From NCBI RefSeq assembly GCF_011684115.1, contig NZ_JAADJV010000003.1, positions 248,001 through 312,000 on the forward strand: a stretch of DNA of 64,000 nucleotides. The letters run 5' to 3'. Positions 1-8,553 of this stretch are shown here, piece by piece (positions within the stretch are counted from its first letter, which is position 1; each line of letters begins with the position of its first letter). The stretch comes from Rahnella aceris. GTDB taxonomy: Bacteria > Pseudomonadota > Gammaproteobacteria > Enterobacterales > Enterobacteriaceae. The notes beneath the pieces are model-generated. The model was not told the origin of the DNA, ran no database searches, and saw nothing but the letters and a program-made list of their open reading frames with translations. Position numbers and translations under genes: made by a program.

Positions 1-365
1 TCGGGTAGAACCAAATAAGCATAGCGGAGTAATAATTATCCAATCAAAAGGATAACAGCCCATAAATAGCTGTGTTCGCTGCATGAGGTCAGTATCGGGA
101 CGCAAAAAAGCCCTCGCGAACGAAGGCCAGTGAATCATCACTAAATATTTAGTTTTGGAACGAGAGCGATGCTCCCGAAAACATACTAGTCTCTTCCGGG
201 AATTTGGCTTAATGAAATGGGTTTAGTAATTAAAGAAAATTCACCGACGTTTTGAGCAATTCAGATGAGAATGGGATGAAATTCATGCATTGCGCAAACT
301 TTATCCAATTATTTCAGTTATTATGTTAAATCTGATGTTCAGGTTTACTGTTTACTGGAGTAACT
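1..365. other. Intergenic stretch with no recognised gene
   Basis: No convincing reading frame was found on either strand. The only clear structure is a minus-strand terminator at 104-127, listed separately. On the minus strand a second hairpin (about 158-175, five base pairs including one G-U) lies just upstream of it, so the stretch may encode a small RNA. The last 15 bases hold the ribosome binding site of the next gene. Confidence 0.5.
104..127 (-). terminator. Orphan rho-independent terminator, UUCG loop
   Basis: Read on the minus strand the RNA is GCCUUCG-UUCG-CGAGGGC followed by six U. That is a seven-pair stem with one G-U wobble and a stable UUCG tetraloop, an ideal intrinsic terminator. 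No minus-strand gene lies in the 600 bases upstream of it except the YoaK-like gene, which has its own terminator at 577-606. It therefore probably ends a small RNA or an unrecognised short transcript. Confidence 0.7.
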
Positions 366-566
366 ATGCAAGGTAAAAATTCGGCTTTTGGAGAAGGGTG
401 CAGGATGGTAGGCGAATGCTGCTTAATGTTTGCTCAGGCGGGTGAAGACTTTAGCGCGGGACGCATAGTCTTATGCCTTAAGCGCGCGCAGGACGAGGCT
501 ATAGACACAAATGGCAGACCCAACGTTGCTTTACAGCTCGCGATACGACGGCTTCAGGGCTGGTAA
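366..566 (+). CDS. Small hypothetical protein, 66 residues
   Basis: I do not recognise this protein with certainty. A GGAG ribosome binding site lies five bases before the ATG, and a terminator-like hairpin follows at 577-606, so it looks like a free-standing small gene. The central part (V-G-E, then A-G-E-D-F-S, then a leucine-rich helix) loosely recalls the layout of the YmgB/AriR/YcgZ biofilm- and stress-connector family, in which a short amphipathic helical domain carries G-x-x-x-S before a helix. The match is weak and by eye only. No signal peptide or membrane segment is visible; three cysteines lie in residues 12-37. The function is unknown. Confidence 0.5.
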   Translation: MQGKNSAFGEGCRMVGECCLMFAQAGEDFSAGRIVLCLKRAQDEAIDTNGRPNVALQLAIRRLQGW

Positions 567-576
567 CGTTAAACAT

Positions 577-606
577 AAAAAAACCGCCTGGTGACGGTGC
601 TTTTTC
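577..606. terminator. Bidirectional terminator
   Basis: An ACCG/CGGT stem with an eight-base loop is flanked by A-rich and T-rich tracts on both sides. It ends the 66-residue gene on the plus strand. On the minus strand it is followed by seven T and can end the YoaK-like gene at 709-807. Confidence 0.55.
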
Positions 607-708
607 AAATTCTCAAACGAGATACAGCCCTTCTTAACTGAATTGCAGGTGCATCTGAAGTAATAGAGACTTGTCTGCAAAAAACGCCTCACATTTATTG
701 ATGTTCTT

Positions 709-807
709 TCAGCCGCCAGGCATTGCAGCTCCGCTAACAAAGAACCACACCATAAAACCGACAGCACCTGCCAGTACAATGATTGGCGGTATGAATTTCA
801 TTTTCAT
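709..807 (-). CDS. yoaK: YoaK-like small membrane protein, 32 residues
   Basis: A 32-codon frame encodes a single hydrophobic helix. It begins M-K-M-K-F-I-P-P, has a V-G-F-M-V-W-F-F core and ends G-A-A-M-P-G-G. Length, the W-F-F motif in the membrane segment and the glycine/proline tail match what I recall of E. coli YoaK, a 32-residue inner-membrane small protein of unknown function. A GAGTAA sequence lies eight bases before the ATG, and a terminator follows about 100 bases downstream. The frame is shorter than most gene finders report, so it is easily missed. An alternative start two codons in (the second Met) is possible. Family assignment is from memory of a short sequence; coding status is well supported by the composition and ribosome binding site. 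Confidence 0.65.
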   Translation of the reverse strand: MKMKFIPPIIVLAGAVGFMVWFFVSGAAMPGG

Positions 808-1182
808 CTTATCGTTACTCTAATTAGTCAAATTTCCCGACATGGGCGCGCTTCATACCTTAATAAACTCAACCTCGAGGCTGATTGAAATCGCCCATAA
901 GGAAGAGTGCCATACCATCCTGTACCCGGGAAAAAAGATAATGATAGTTTGGGTGCCAGGAGTGGCATTGCACTTTACAGATCAGGCTTACATCAGTCAT
1001 CCGCATTTTTCCATATATTTTGCAACATCGCATGATTCACGTTTCTATCCCCTGGCATTCCCCCAATCACAATCGGCTATTTGCAGCAAATTTTGTGATT
1101 TACAACAGACTTTCACGTTGCCAGCCTCTCGGTGAATGAGTACCGTTGTTCTTTTGAACGGACCGGCAAAGGTGAATAAAGC
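808..1182. other. Intergenic stretch, no supported gene
   Basis: A 97-codon open frame at 842-1135 (+) has no ribosome binding site and no recognisable family features, so it is not called. Nothing else clear was seen. The 3' end holds the ribosome binding site (AAAGGTG) of the DUF3750 gene. Confidence 0.4.
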
Positions 1183-1956
1183 ATGATCGCCATAAAATGG
1201 GTAAGTCTCGGGTTTGTTCTGGTTTTACTGCTGTCTTTCGGATACAGCTACGCGAAAGCGACACAAACACGGACAGAACCTGCAGGCCAGAGCTGGTCAA
1301 CGGCACGACGGACTTCAGCCGGTATTGCGCCGGATCCTGCCAGACTGAAAAGTATCGCTATTATCCAGATTTATGCTGCACCGACTTATGGCTGGCGCGG
1401 GCTGGTGGCGGTGCATCCGTGGATAATTTACAAACGTGAAGGGGAAACAGAGTTCACCCGTTATGACGTGATCAGCTGGGGCAGCACCAACGTGGTACGC
1501 CGCGATTATGCTATTCCAGATGGGTATTGGTTTGGCTCGCAGCCCCGTATACTGGTTGATCACCGCGGCGCGCAGGCGCAGATTATGATCCCCAAAATAG
1601 AAGCAGCGATCAAAAGTTACCCGTATCCGCATACCTATCACGCGTGGCCGGGGCCAAACAGCAATACGTTTATCGCCCACATCGGCCGTGAAGTGCCGGA
1701 TCTGCAGCTTGATCTTCCTTCCAATGCGATCGGCAAAGATTACCGCGGCATTACCAATCCGATCGGTTTACCGCCATCCGGGCGCGGCGTGCAGGTTTCT
1801 TTGCTGGGACTGCTGGGCGTGACGCTGGGTGTGGAAGAGGGCATTGAAGTCAATGTGCTGGGGCTGAACCTGGGCATTGATGTGAAGAATCCGGCGTTGC
1901 GTTTGCCGTTTGTCGGGCGGGTAGGCTTTGATAATCCGGGGAAAGCGGAGCTTTAA
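1183..1956 (+). CDS. DUF3750 domain-containing secreted protein
   Basis: This 257-residue protein belongs to the DUF3750 family, whose function is not known. Residues about 5-24 form a hydrophobic segment after a lysine, typical of a signal peptide or signal anchor, so the protein is probably periplasmic or membrane-anchored. The body carries the family's tract of tryptophans and histidines: a V-H-P-W block near residue 70, a Y-H-A-W-P-G-P-N-S-N-T-F block near residue 148 and an N-P-I-G-L-P-P-S-G-R-G block near residue 190. The N-S-N-T-F stretch is reminiscent of small-substrate hydrolase folds, but no mechanism is established. The ATG is preceded by AAAGGTG at about ten bases. The gene is monocistronic and convergent with maeA. 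Confidence 0.85.
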   Translation: MIAIKWVSLGFVLVLLLSFGYSYAKATQTRTEPAGQSWSTARRTSAGIAPDPARLKSIAIIQIYAAPTYGWRGLVAVHPWIIYKREGETEFTRYDVISWGSTNVVRRDYAIPDGYWFGSQPRILVDHRGAQAQIMIPKIEAAIKSYPYPHTYHAWPGPNSNTFIAHIGREVPDLQLDLPSNAIGKDYRGITNPIGLPPSGRGVQVSLLGLLGVTLGVEEGIEVNVLGLNLGIDVKNPALRLPFVGRVGFDNPGKAEL

Positions 1957-1974
1957 CGATGTCAGTGCGCAACA

Positions 1975-1995
1975 GGCCGGTACGAGGTACCGGCC
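1975..1995. terminator. Perfect hairpin between convergent genes
   Basis: A nine-base-pair perfect stem (GGCCGGTAC / GTACCGGCC) with a three-base loop lies between the converging DUF3750 and maeA genes. It has no T-tract on either side, so it may act as a transcript-end stabiliser rather than a true intrinsic terminator. Confidence 0.45.
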
Positions 1996-2002
1996 ATACA
2001 CA

Positions 2003-3691
2003 TCAGAACGACGAATGTTTATAAGACCGGTATTCCGGTTTCCAGAATTCGCTGGTGAGACGACTCTGTAACTCATCTTCTGAAACTTCCGGTGCCACGC
2101 CTTCCCGTTGCGCGACGCGCGCCACTTCGGCGGCAATGATTTTAGACACATGCTGAATATCGGCAATAGCCGGTAATAATGACCCTTTTCCGGTGGTCGC
2201 CAGCGGAGAAAGGCTGGCCAGCGCCTGACTGGCAGCCAGCAACATGCTATCGGTCACGCGGCGCGCTCCCGACGCCAGAATGCCTAACCCCAGCCCGGGG
2301 AAAATATACGCGTTGTTACATTGCGGGATCGGGTACGTGTGATCCTGATAATGTACCGGTGCGAACGGGCTGCCTGTCGCCATCAGCGCGGCACCTTCGG
2401 TCCAGGCGATCACGTCCTGAGGACGGGCTTCTGCACGGGAAGTCGGGTTCGAGAGTGGCATGATGATCGGATGATGGCAGTTGTGATGCATCTCACGGAT
2501 GATCTCTTCGGTAAACAGCCCCGGTTGCCCGGAAACGCCAATCAGAATGGTTGGTTTGGAATGATGCACCACGTCCTGCAACGAGATATTCTGGTTGTCC
2601 ACATTCCAGTGGCTGATTTTGTTTTTACTTGTCACCAGTTTACGCTGGAAATCGAGCAAATTCGGCATGTCATCTGTCAGCAGGCCAAACCGATCCACCA
2701 TAAAGACCTGACTGCGCGCTTCGTCTTCGGAAGCACCTTCTGCCACCATTTGCGCGATGATTTTCTCCGCGATACCGCAACCGGCAGAACCTGCGCCGAG
2801 GAAGGTGACCCGCTGGTCGCGTAGCCGGGTGCCTGCGGCATGACTGGCGGCAATCAGACAGCCCAGCGTGACCGCCGCGGTGCCCTGAATATCATCATTG
2901 AAACAGCACAACTCCTCGCGGTAGCGCTCCAGAAGTGGCATAGCATTGGTTTGCGCGAAGTCTTCGAACTGAAGCAGGACATCCGGCCAGCGGGTTTTTA
3001 CCGCCTGAATGAACATATCCATGAATTCATTGTATTCGCCGTCGGTAATGCGCGGGTGGCGCCAGCCCATGTACAGCGGATCGTCGAGGCGCTGGGCGTT
3101 ATTCGTTCCGACATCAAGCATGATCGGCAGCGTGTTGGCCGGGTTGATCCCACCGCAGGCGGTATAAAGCGAAAGCTTGCCGATAGGAATGCCCATGCCG
3201 CCAATCCCCTGATCACCGAGTCCCAGAATGCGTTCGCCGTCGGTGACAACGATCACCCGGATGTCATTTTTGGAGAAGTTTTGCAGCATTTCATCGATAT
3301 GCTCGCGATCAGGATAAGAGATGAACAGGCCACGGGCACGGCGGTATATATCGGAGAAGTGTTCGCAGGCCTCGCCGACCGTCGGGGTGTAGATAATCGG
3401 CAGCATTTCTTCCAGATGTGAATTCACCAGATTGTAGAAAAGGGTTTCGTTGGTGTCCTGAATATTGCGCAGGTAGACATGCTTGGAGATATCACGTTTG
3501 AAATCAGAGAATTGAGAATAGGCGCGGTCAGTCTGTTCGTTGATAGTTTCAACCTGATTGGGCAGCAGTCCGTTAAGATTGAGCGCCAGACGTTCATCAC
3601 GGCTGAAGGCCGAGCCTTTATTGAGCAGCGGGTTTTCGAGTAATAATGAACCTGTGTAGTGGGTGTAGAGCGGGCGTTTTTTTAACATCAT
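2003..3691 (-). CDS. maeA: NAD-dependent malic enzyme
   Basis: MaeA (SfcA) oxidatively decarboxylates L-malate to pyruvate and CO2 in the cytoplasm, making NADH. At 562 residues it matches the E. coli enzyme in length. The malic-enzyme N domain carries Y-T-P-T-V-G near residue 101 and the [14 protein letters not shown] signature near 160. F-N-D-D-I-Q-G-T near 250 and the Rossmann motif [10 protein letters not shown] begin the NAD domain. Two ATG codons are adjacent; AAGG lies four or seven bases upstream, so either may be used. It is divergent from the AEC carrier across 491 bases. In this neighbourhood it would supply the NADH that the fumarate reductase at 9302-12079 needs. Identification is secure; the physiological role is inferred. 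Confidence 0.96.
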   Translation of the reverse strand: MMLKKRPLYTHYTGSLLLENPLLNKGSAFSRDERLALNLNGLLPNQVETINEQTDRAYSQFSDFKRDISKHVYLRNIQDTNETLFYNLVNSHLEEMLPIIYTPTVGEACEHFSDIYRRARGLFISYPDREHIDEMLQNFSKNDIRVIVVTDGERILGLGDQGIGGMGIPIGKLSLYTACGGINPANTLPIMLDVGTNNAQRLDDPLYMGWRHPRITDGEYNEFMDMFIQAVKTRWPDVLLQFEDFAQTNAMPLLERYREELCCFNDDIQGTAAVTLGCLIAASHAAGTRLRDQRVTFLGAGSAGCGIAEKIIAQMVAEGASEDEARSQVFMVDRFGLLTDDMPNLLDFQRKLVTSKNKISHWNVDNQNISLQDVVHHSKPTILIGVSGQPGLFTEEIIREMHHNCHHPIIMPLSNPTSRAEARPQDVIAWTEGAALMATGSPFAPVHYQDHTYPIPQCNNAYIFPGLGLGILASGARRVTDSMLLAASQALASLSPLATTGKGSLLPAIADIQHVSKIIAAEVARVAQREGVAPEVSEDELQSRLTSEFWKPEYRSYKHSSF

Positions 3692-4183
3692 TAAGCCTTA
3701 GAACATTTGAACTCAGTTAATTTCCGGTACGTTATTTCCCGTTGCCGGATCCCTCACAGTAAAATCCTATAACCGGTCGAATTAGTGTATGAACTACCAA
3801 AATAAAACCAATGGCCATAGCAGCCTGAATAAGATGATTGTTTATTATTTGTTTTTTATAACACGACACAGGCACTGATTCCGGTTACTTAAATTACAAA
3901 AACGTTTTAATACTTTTTTAGTGATGAGTTCTGCATAATGTTTTTGAATGTTTCCGGATGGTTCAATTTGAGTAAATAAATTATCTGATATTTAAGTTAA
4001 ATTAATGTATTGATTTTAACTCATTGTATTTGCTGTAATTTGTTATTAAGTAATTATTGTTATTATTGCCATAAAGGCAGATGTGACACGGGTCACAATG
4101 ATGTTGGTTTTTAAATAATATAACTAACCGCCATTTTGTTCCTTCAATTATCTCATCAACAATAATAAAGAAAAGGTCATATT
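3692..4183. promoter_or_regulatory. AT-rich divergent promoter region maeA / AEC carrier
   Basis: This is a 492-base, strongly AT-rich gap between two divergent genes. It contains no open frame of note. A perfect CRP site at 4082-4097 is its only clear signal; the runs of TTAAGTTAAATTAA-like sequence around 3990-4060 could bind an AT-preferring regulator such as DcuR or H-NS, but I see no specific site. Confidence 0.5.
4082..4097. promoter_or_regulatory. Perfect CRP (cAMP receptor protein) site
   Basis: TGTGA-CACGGG-TCACA is an exact match to the CRP core palindrome TGTGA-N6-TCACA. Its centre is 94 bases before the ATG of the AEC carrier, a distance that fits activation of that gene at either -41.5 or -61.5. 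It lies about 400 bases from maeA. It implies catabolite control of dicarboxylate uptake. Confidence 0.75.
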
Positions 4184-5128
4184 ATGCCGACATTACTCTT
4201 ATCCTCATTATTTCCTTTAGTGTTTATTATGGTATTAGGCTGGCTGAGCGGGAAACTGGGTTATATGAAACGTGACGATGCTACGGTATTAGCCACGGTA
4301 GTGATCCGTTTCGCGCTGCCATTACATCTTTTTATCGGTGCATTACATACTGATCCGGCCAAGATTCAGAATTTATCGTTTATGGCAGTGTTGGTGATTG
4401 GCCTGATGGGCTCTTATTTGTTGACGTTGTGCATCTCGCGCTGGTTTTTCCGCCATGACATCAAAACCAGCGCCATTCAGTCGCTGGTTTGCGCGTTCCC
4501 GGATATGGCTTACTTTGGCGCGCCTGTACTGGCGGTGCTTATCGGGCCGGAAGGTTTTCTGGGGGTGCTGGTCGGTAATCTTATCACCAGCGTGCTGATG
4601 ATCCCGCTGACGATTGTGTTGATCCGCATGGGTGACAAAAACAGCGATTTGGCTCAACAGGGCAGCCTCGGCAAGATGATCCTGAATAATCTGTTCAAAG
4701 CCGTACGCAATCCGATTGTCTGGATCCCGGTGCTGGGTGTGGCGATGAGTCTGGCTGGCATTAAAATTCCGGAACTGGTGTCCTCGTCGGTGGAAATGAT
4801 GGGTAAAACCGCAGGCGGGATTTCTCTGTTCGCGCTGGGTCTGTTGTTCTTCGGCGAGCGCCCGACGCTGAATATTCATACGGTCACTAACATCGGCATG
4901 AAAAACCTGATCCAGCCCGCGATTATGGCCGCTGCCGGTCTGGCATTTGGGCTGAGCCATACGCTGATGCAGCAGGTGGTGATCATCGGCGCAACGCCTT
5001 CCGCCATTGCTGCAGGCATGTTCGCCGTGCGCAGCGACACCTATGTGGAATCCGCGTCTTCCTCAATACTCATCGGCACCGCACTGGGCATAGTGACAGA
5101 AGGTCTCGTGATTTACATGATGTCGTAA
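4184..5128 (+). CDS. AEC-family transporter (malate permease-like)
   Basis: This 314-residue membrane protein belongs to the auxin efflux carrier (AEC) superfamily. In bacteria this family includes malate permease MleP and MdcF malonate carriers, so the likely substrate here is malate or a related dicarboxylate. About ten hydrophobic segments are visible in the usual two bundles of five, with the charged loop around residues 140-170 separating them. The conserved proline-rich breaks (F-A-L-P near residue 43, A-T-P-S near 273) and the G-A-P-V segment near 106 are family features. The ATG follows an AAAGG site. The gene is preceded by a perfect CRP site and ends at a bidirectional terminator shared with fumarase. 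The substrate is inferred from the neighbours. Confidence 0.85.
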   Translation: MPTLLLSSLFPLVFIMVLGWLSGKLGYMKRDDATVLATVVIRFALPLHLFIGALHTDPAKIQNLSFMAVLVIGLMGSYLLTLCISRWFFRHDIKTSAIQSLVCAFPDMAYFGAPVLAVLIGPEGFLGVLVGNLITSVLMIPLTIVLIRMGDKNSDLAQQGSLGKMILNNLFKAVRNPIVWIPVLGVAMSLAGIKIPELVSSSVEMMGKTAGGISLFALGLLFFGERPTLNIHTVTNIGMKNLIQPAIMAAAGLAFGLSHTLMQQVVIIGATPSAIAAGMFAVRSDTYVESASSSILIGTALGIVTEGLVIYMMS

Positions 5129-5156
5129 ATGCGCTGATTTGCGACGTTTTACCCAT

Positions 5157-5188
5157 AAAAAAGGCCCGCCATTTCTGGCAGGCCTTTT
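5157..5188. terminator. Bidirectional terminator between AEC carrier and fumarase
   Basis: AAAAGGCC-C-GCCA / TGGC-A-GGCCTTTT form a long stem with a four-base TTTC loop, flanked by A and T tracts so that it works on both strands. It lies between two convergent genes. Confidence 0.85.
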
Positions 5189-5204
5189 GTCTTTCAGCAG
5201 GCGT

Positions 5205-6851
5205 TTATTTCACACACTTCGCGCAGGTATTTGCATGAATTTGCTGGAAGAAATCGTTGCCTTTGTCATCCACCAGAATGAATGCCGGGAAGTTTTCGAC
5301 TTCGATTTTCCAGATGGCTTCCATTCCTAATTCAGGATATTCCACGCATTCCAGGCTCTTGATGCTTTGCTGCGCCAGCACCGCTGCCGGGCCACCGATG
5401 CTGCCGAGATAGAAACCGCCGTGTTTATGGCAGGCGTCGGTCACCTGCTGGCTGCGGTTACCTTTGGCCAGCATGATCATGCTGCCGCCGTTGGATTGCA
5501 GAAGATCCACGTAAGAATCCATGCGTCCTGCGGTGGTCGGGCCGAGAGAACCAGAAGCGTATCCTTCCGGGGTTTTCGCCGGGCCTGCGTAGTAGATCGG
5601 GTGATCTTTGATGTATTGCGGCAAGCCTTCGCCGTTATCCAGACGCTCTTTCAGTTTGGCGTGTGCGATGTCACGGCCAACGATAATCGTACCGCTCAGG
5701 GAAAGACGGGTAGATACCGGATATTCAGAAAGTTGCGCCAGGATTTCAGGCATCGGACGATTCAGGTCAACTTTCACCACCCCCGCTTCGCCTTGCTCAC
5801 GCAGGGCCTCAGGGATGTACTGGCCCGGATTGTCTTCCAGTTTTTCGATCCAGATACCGTCACGATTGATTTTGGCTTTGATATTACGGTCTGCGGAGCA
5901 GGAAACGCCCATCCCGACCGGACAGGATGCACCGTGACGCGGCAGACGTACTACGCGGATATCGTGGGCAAAGTATTTGCCACCGAACTGCGCGCCGAGA
6001 CCAAGATTGTTGGCTTCCACCAGCAGTTCCTGTTCCAGATTGACGTCGCGGAATGCCTGACCGTGTTCGTTACCTTCCGTTGGCAGACCGTCATAGTAAT
6101 GGGTGGACGCCAGTTTTACGGTTTTCAGCGTTGCTTCAGCAGACGTACCGCCAATCACGAACGCGATATGGTACGGCGGACAGGCTGCCGTGCCCAGCGT
6201 GCGCATTTTCTCAACCAGGTAATCTTTCAGCTTCGCCGGGGTAATCAGCGCTTTGGTTTCCTGATACAGGTAGGTTTTGTTGGCAGAACCGCCGCCTTTG
6301 GCGATGCACAGGAATTTGTACTCGTCACCATCGACACTGTAGAGGTCGATTTGTGCAGGCAGATTGGTGCCGGTGTTTACCTCTTTGTACATATCCAGTG
6401 CGGCATTCTGGGAATAGCGCAGGTTATCCTCGATGAAGGTGTTATACACACCCTGAGACAGGCTGGCTTCGTCGCCGCCGCCGGTCCAGACTCGCTGCCC
6501 TTTTTTACCCATGATGATTGCGGTGCCGGTGTCCTGACAGGTTGGCAGAATGCCTTTGGCCGCAATTTCAGAATTACGCAGGAATTGCAGCGCAACGTAT
6601 TTGTCGTTTTCGCTGGATTCCGGGTCATGAAGAATGGAAGCCACTTGTTGCTGATGTGCAGGGCGCAGCATGAAAGAGGCATCGTGGAACGCCTGTTGCG
6701 CCAGAAGCGTTAACGCCTGCGGTTCCACTTTTAACACTTCTTCGCCGTCGAAGGTGCTGACGGAGACATGTTCTTTGGTCAGCAGATAATATTCGGTGTC
6801 ATCTTTGGAAACGGGGAAGGGATTTTGATAATAGAACGGTTTGTTCGACAT
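5205..6851 (-). CDS. fumA/fumB: Class I iron-sulfur fumarase
   Basis: Fumarate hydratase of class I interconverts L-malate and fumarate with a [4Fe-4S] cluster. The 548 residues match E. coli FumA/FumB in length from end to end. The three cluster cysteines are visible in L-P-T-C-Q-D-T-G (about residue 105), T-A-A-C-P-P-Y-H (about 224) and H-G-A-S-C-P-V-G (about 318). Several short stretches read more like anaerobic FumB than FumA, but I cannot separate them firmly. It lies 190 bases downstream of the DASS carrier on the same strand and may share its FNR-type promoter. Here it would feed fumarate to the reductase at 9302-12079. It ends at the bidirectional terminator at 5157-5188. Confidence 0.95.
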   Translation of the reverse strand: MSNKPFYYQNPFPVSKDDTEYYLLTKEHVSVSTFDGEEVLKVEPQALTLLAQQAFHDASFMLRPAHQQQVASILHDPESSENDKYVALQFLRNSEIAAKGILPTCQDTGTAIIMGKKGQRVWTGGGDEASLSQGVYNTFIEDNLRYSQNAALDMYKEVNTGTNLPAQIDLYSVDGDEYKFLCIAKGGGSANKTYLYQETKALITPAKLKDYLVEKMRTLGTAACPPYHIAFVIGGTSAEATLKTVKLASTHYYDGLPTEGNEHGQAFRDVNLEQELLVEANNLGLGAQFGGKYFAHDIRVVRLPRHGASCPVGMGVSCSADRNIKAKINRDGIWIEKLEDNPGQYIPEALREQGEAGVVKVDLNRPMPEILAQLSEYPVSTRLSLSGTIIVGRDIAHAKLKERLDNGEGLPQYIKDHPIYYAGPAKTPEGYASGSLGPTTAGRMDSYVDLLQSNGGSMIMLAKGNRSQQVTDACHKHGGFYLGSIGGPAAVLAQQSIKSLECVEYPELGMEAIWKIEVENFPAFILVDDKGNDFFQQIHANTCAKCVK

Positions 6852-7041
6852 TGTTTTCTCACTTTTTCCGTTTTTGTCGCCACGGGTGGGACTGTTGATG
6901 CGGTATAGCAGGGGTGTTCGGGGCGACGTTTATATTCGTTCTGTATGTTGCCAGCCAAATACACAGGCTGGCAACGGGGTTTATATGTTTTCTTTCAGTA
7001 AATGCTCTGTTAATGCTTTGTGGGTGATTTTATCGCCACAA

Positions 7042-8553
7042 TCAGAACATCATCATCATCCACGGATAACCGATGACCAGTAAGGCAATCAGGAAGATGG
7101 CTCCGAAGATAGTGCCGAGACGCCAGTAATCTTTGGTTGGCAGATAACCGCTGCCGTAATAAATCGGGCTTGGGCCGGTACCGTAAGGTGTGATGATCCC
7201 CATAACACCCAGAGACGTCACCATCAGCAAACAGAATACCTGCATGTTAATGCCAGGGATTGCCGCGCCGATGGTCAGCATAGCCGGTAACAGGGCGGTG
7301 GTGTGCGCCGTGGTGCTGGCGAAAAGGTAATGCAGCAGGTAGAACGCAAGCAGCAGGGCAATTGTCGCCGCGCCCGGGGAGATACCGCCCATCAGTGCTG
7401 CGCCTTCTTTACCCAGCCAGGCGATGAAACCGGTGCGGGATAAGCCGTCAGCCAGCGCTACCAGCGTGGCGAACCAGGCGAAGGTATTCCAGGCCGGTTT
7501 GTTGCTGGTGATGTCGTTCCAGTTCAGAACGCCGGTCCACAGCATCAGTACCACGACCAGCAAAGCAGCCATGGCCGGTTCGATAAAGCTCGCAGCGAAA
7601 ATCCACATCGCCAGCGCGCAGCAGACGAACACCAGCAGCAGGATTTCGTGACGGGACATTCTGCCCAGTTTTGCCAGCTCAGCGGTTGCCCAGCGCGGCA
7701 CTTCGTCATTGATTTTCACTTCCGGCGGGTAGAACCAGTACGCCAGCAGCGGCATAGTCAACAGAAGCAGCAGACCGACCGGCAGGAAGGCGATGAACCA
7801 GGTGCCCCACGAAATGTTGATACCGGTTACGCTGTTCACGATACCCAGCGCCAGCAGGTTAGGCGCCAGTGCAGAGAGAAACATCGAACTGGTGATACAG
7901 GCTGCGGTGATCGCCACCCACATCAGGTAAGAACCGATTTTACGTGCGCTCGGGTCGTTCGGTTTTGAGCCATACAACGGCGGCAGGTTAGCAATGATCG
8001 GGTAGATCGTGCCGCCGCTGCGCGCGGTGTTGGACGGTGTGAAGGGTGCCAGTAACAGATCAGCAAAGGTGATGGCATAACCGAGCGTCAGGCTGCGGCG
8101 GCCAAGATATTTCACCAGAATCAGCGCCAGACGGCGGCCGAACTGGGTTTTATCGTAGCCGGCGGCAAACATGAACGCGCCGAAGATTAACCATACCGTG
8201 GAGTTGCCAAAACCACTGACCGCCCATTTGAAGGACTGTGCTGCGGTTTTGAATTTAGGATCCGCCAGCTCAGCCGGGCTGAAAAGCAACCACTGGCTGA
8301 AAAGGGCGATGACCACCACACCGGTTAAGCCGATAACGGCCCCCGGCAATGGCTCGAAGATCAGACCGATAATGACGCCCACAAAGATGGCGAAGAAGTG
8401 CCAGGCATGAGGTTCCAGACCGGCAGGTACAGGAACGAGCAGCAACAGCACGGACACCAGCACGGGAAGTACCATAAAGATCCAGCGATTTTTTTTGCCG
8501 GATTCGGCTTTTTTCGCTGGTTCTTTCACCGCAGTTTTTGATATTTCGCTCAT
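7042..8553 (-). CDS. DASS-family dicarboxylate/anion carrier
   Basis: This 503-residue inner-membrane carrier belongs to the divalent anion:sodium symporter (DASS/SLC13, CitT-TtdT-YbhI) family. Enterobacterial members exchange tartrate, citrate or C4-dicarboxylates for succinate. After a lysine-rich cytoplasmic tail of about 25 residues, some twelve hydrophobic segments follow. The family's two substrate-binding loops are seen as T-P-S-N-T-A-R near residue 174 (S-N-T motif) and the T-T-A-H-T region near 418. The C-terminal Y-G-T-G-P-S-P-I-Y-Y-G-S-G-Y-L is shared with TtdT. It heads a minus-strand unit with fumarase and lies behind a perfect FNR box. A malate- or fumarate-in, succinate-out exchanger is the natural guess; the exact substrate is not visible from sequence. 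Confidence 0.88.
   Translation of the reverse strand: MSEISKTAVKEPAKKAESGKKNRWIFMVLPVLVSVLLLLVPVPAGLEPHAWHFFAIFVGVIIGLIFEPLPGAVIGLTGVVVIALFSQWLLFSPAELADPKFKTAAQSFKWAVSGFGNSTVWLIFGAFMFAAGYDKTQFGRRLALILVKYLGRRSLTLGYAITFADLLLAPFTPSNTARSGGTIYPIIANLPPLYGSKPNDPSARKIGSYLMWVAITAACITSSMFLSALAPNLLALGIVNSVTGINISWGTWFIAFLPVGLLLLLTMPLLAYWFYPPEVKINDEVPRWATAELAKLGRMSRHEILLLVFVCCALAMWIFAASFIEPAMAALLVVVLMLWTGVLNWNDITSNKPAWNTFAWFATLVALADGLSRTGFIAWLGKEGAALMGGISPGAATIALLLAFYLLHYLFASTTAHTTALLPAMLTIGAAIPGINMQVFCLLMVTSLGVMGIITPYGTGPSPIYYGSGYLPTKDYWRLGTIFGAIFLIALLVIGYPWMMMMF

Noticed and set aside
531..779. 82-codon open frame on the minus strand
   Set aside because: It is out of frame with the well-supported 32-residue YoaK-like gene in the same place, crosses the terminator at 577-606, and has no ribosome binding site.
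842..1135. 97-codon open frame, plus strand
   Set aside because: No ribosome binding site, no known motif and it lies in a gap with divergent signals; open length alone does not support it.
5367..6713. 448-codon open frame antisense to fumarase
   Set aside because: Long antisense frames arise from the codon bias of the GC-rich coding strand. The product has no family features and the fumarase frame is certain.
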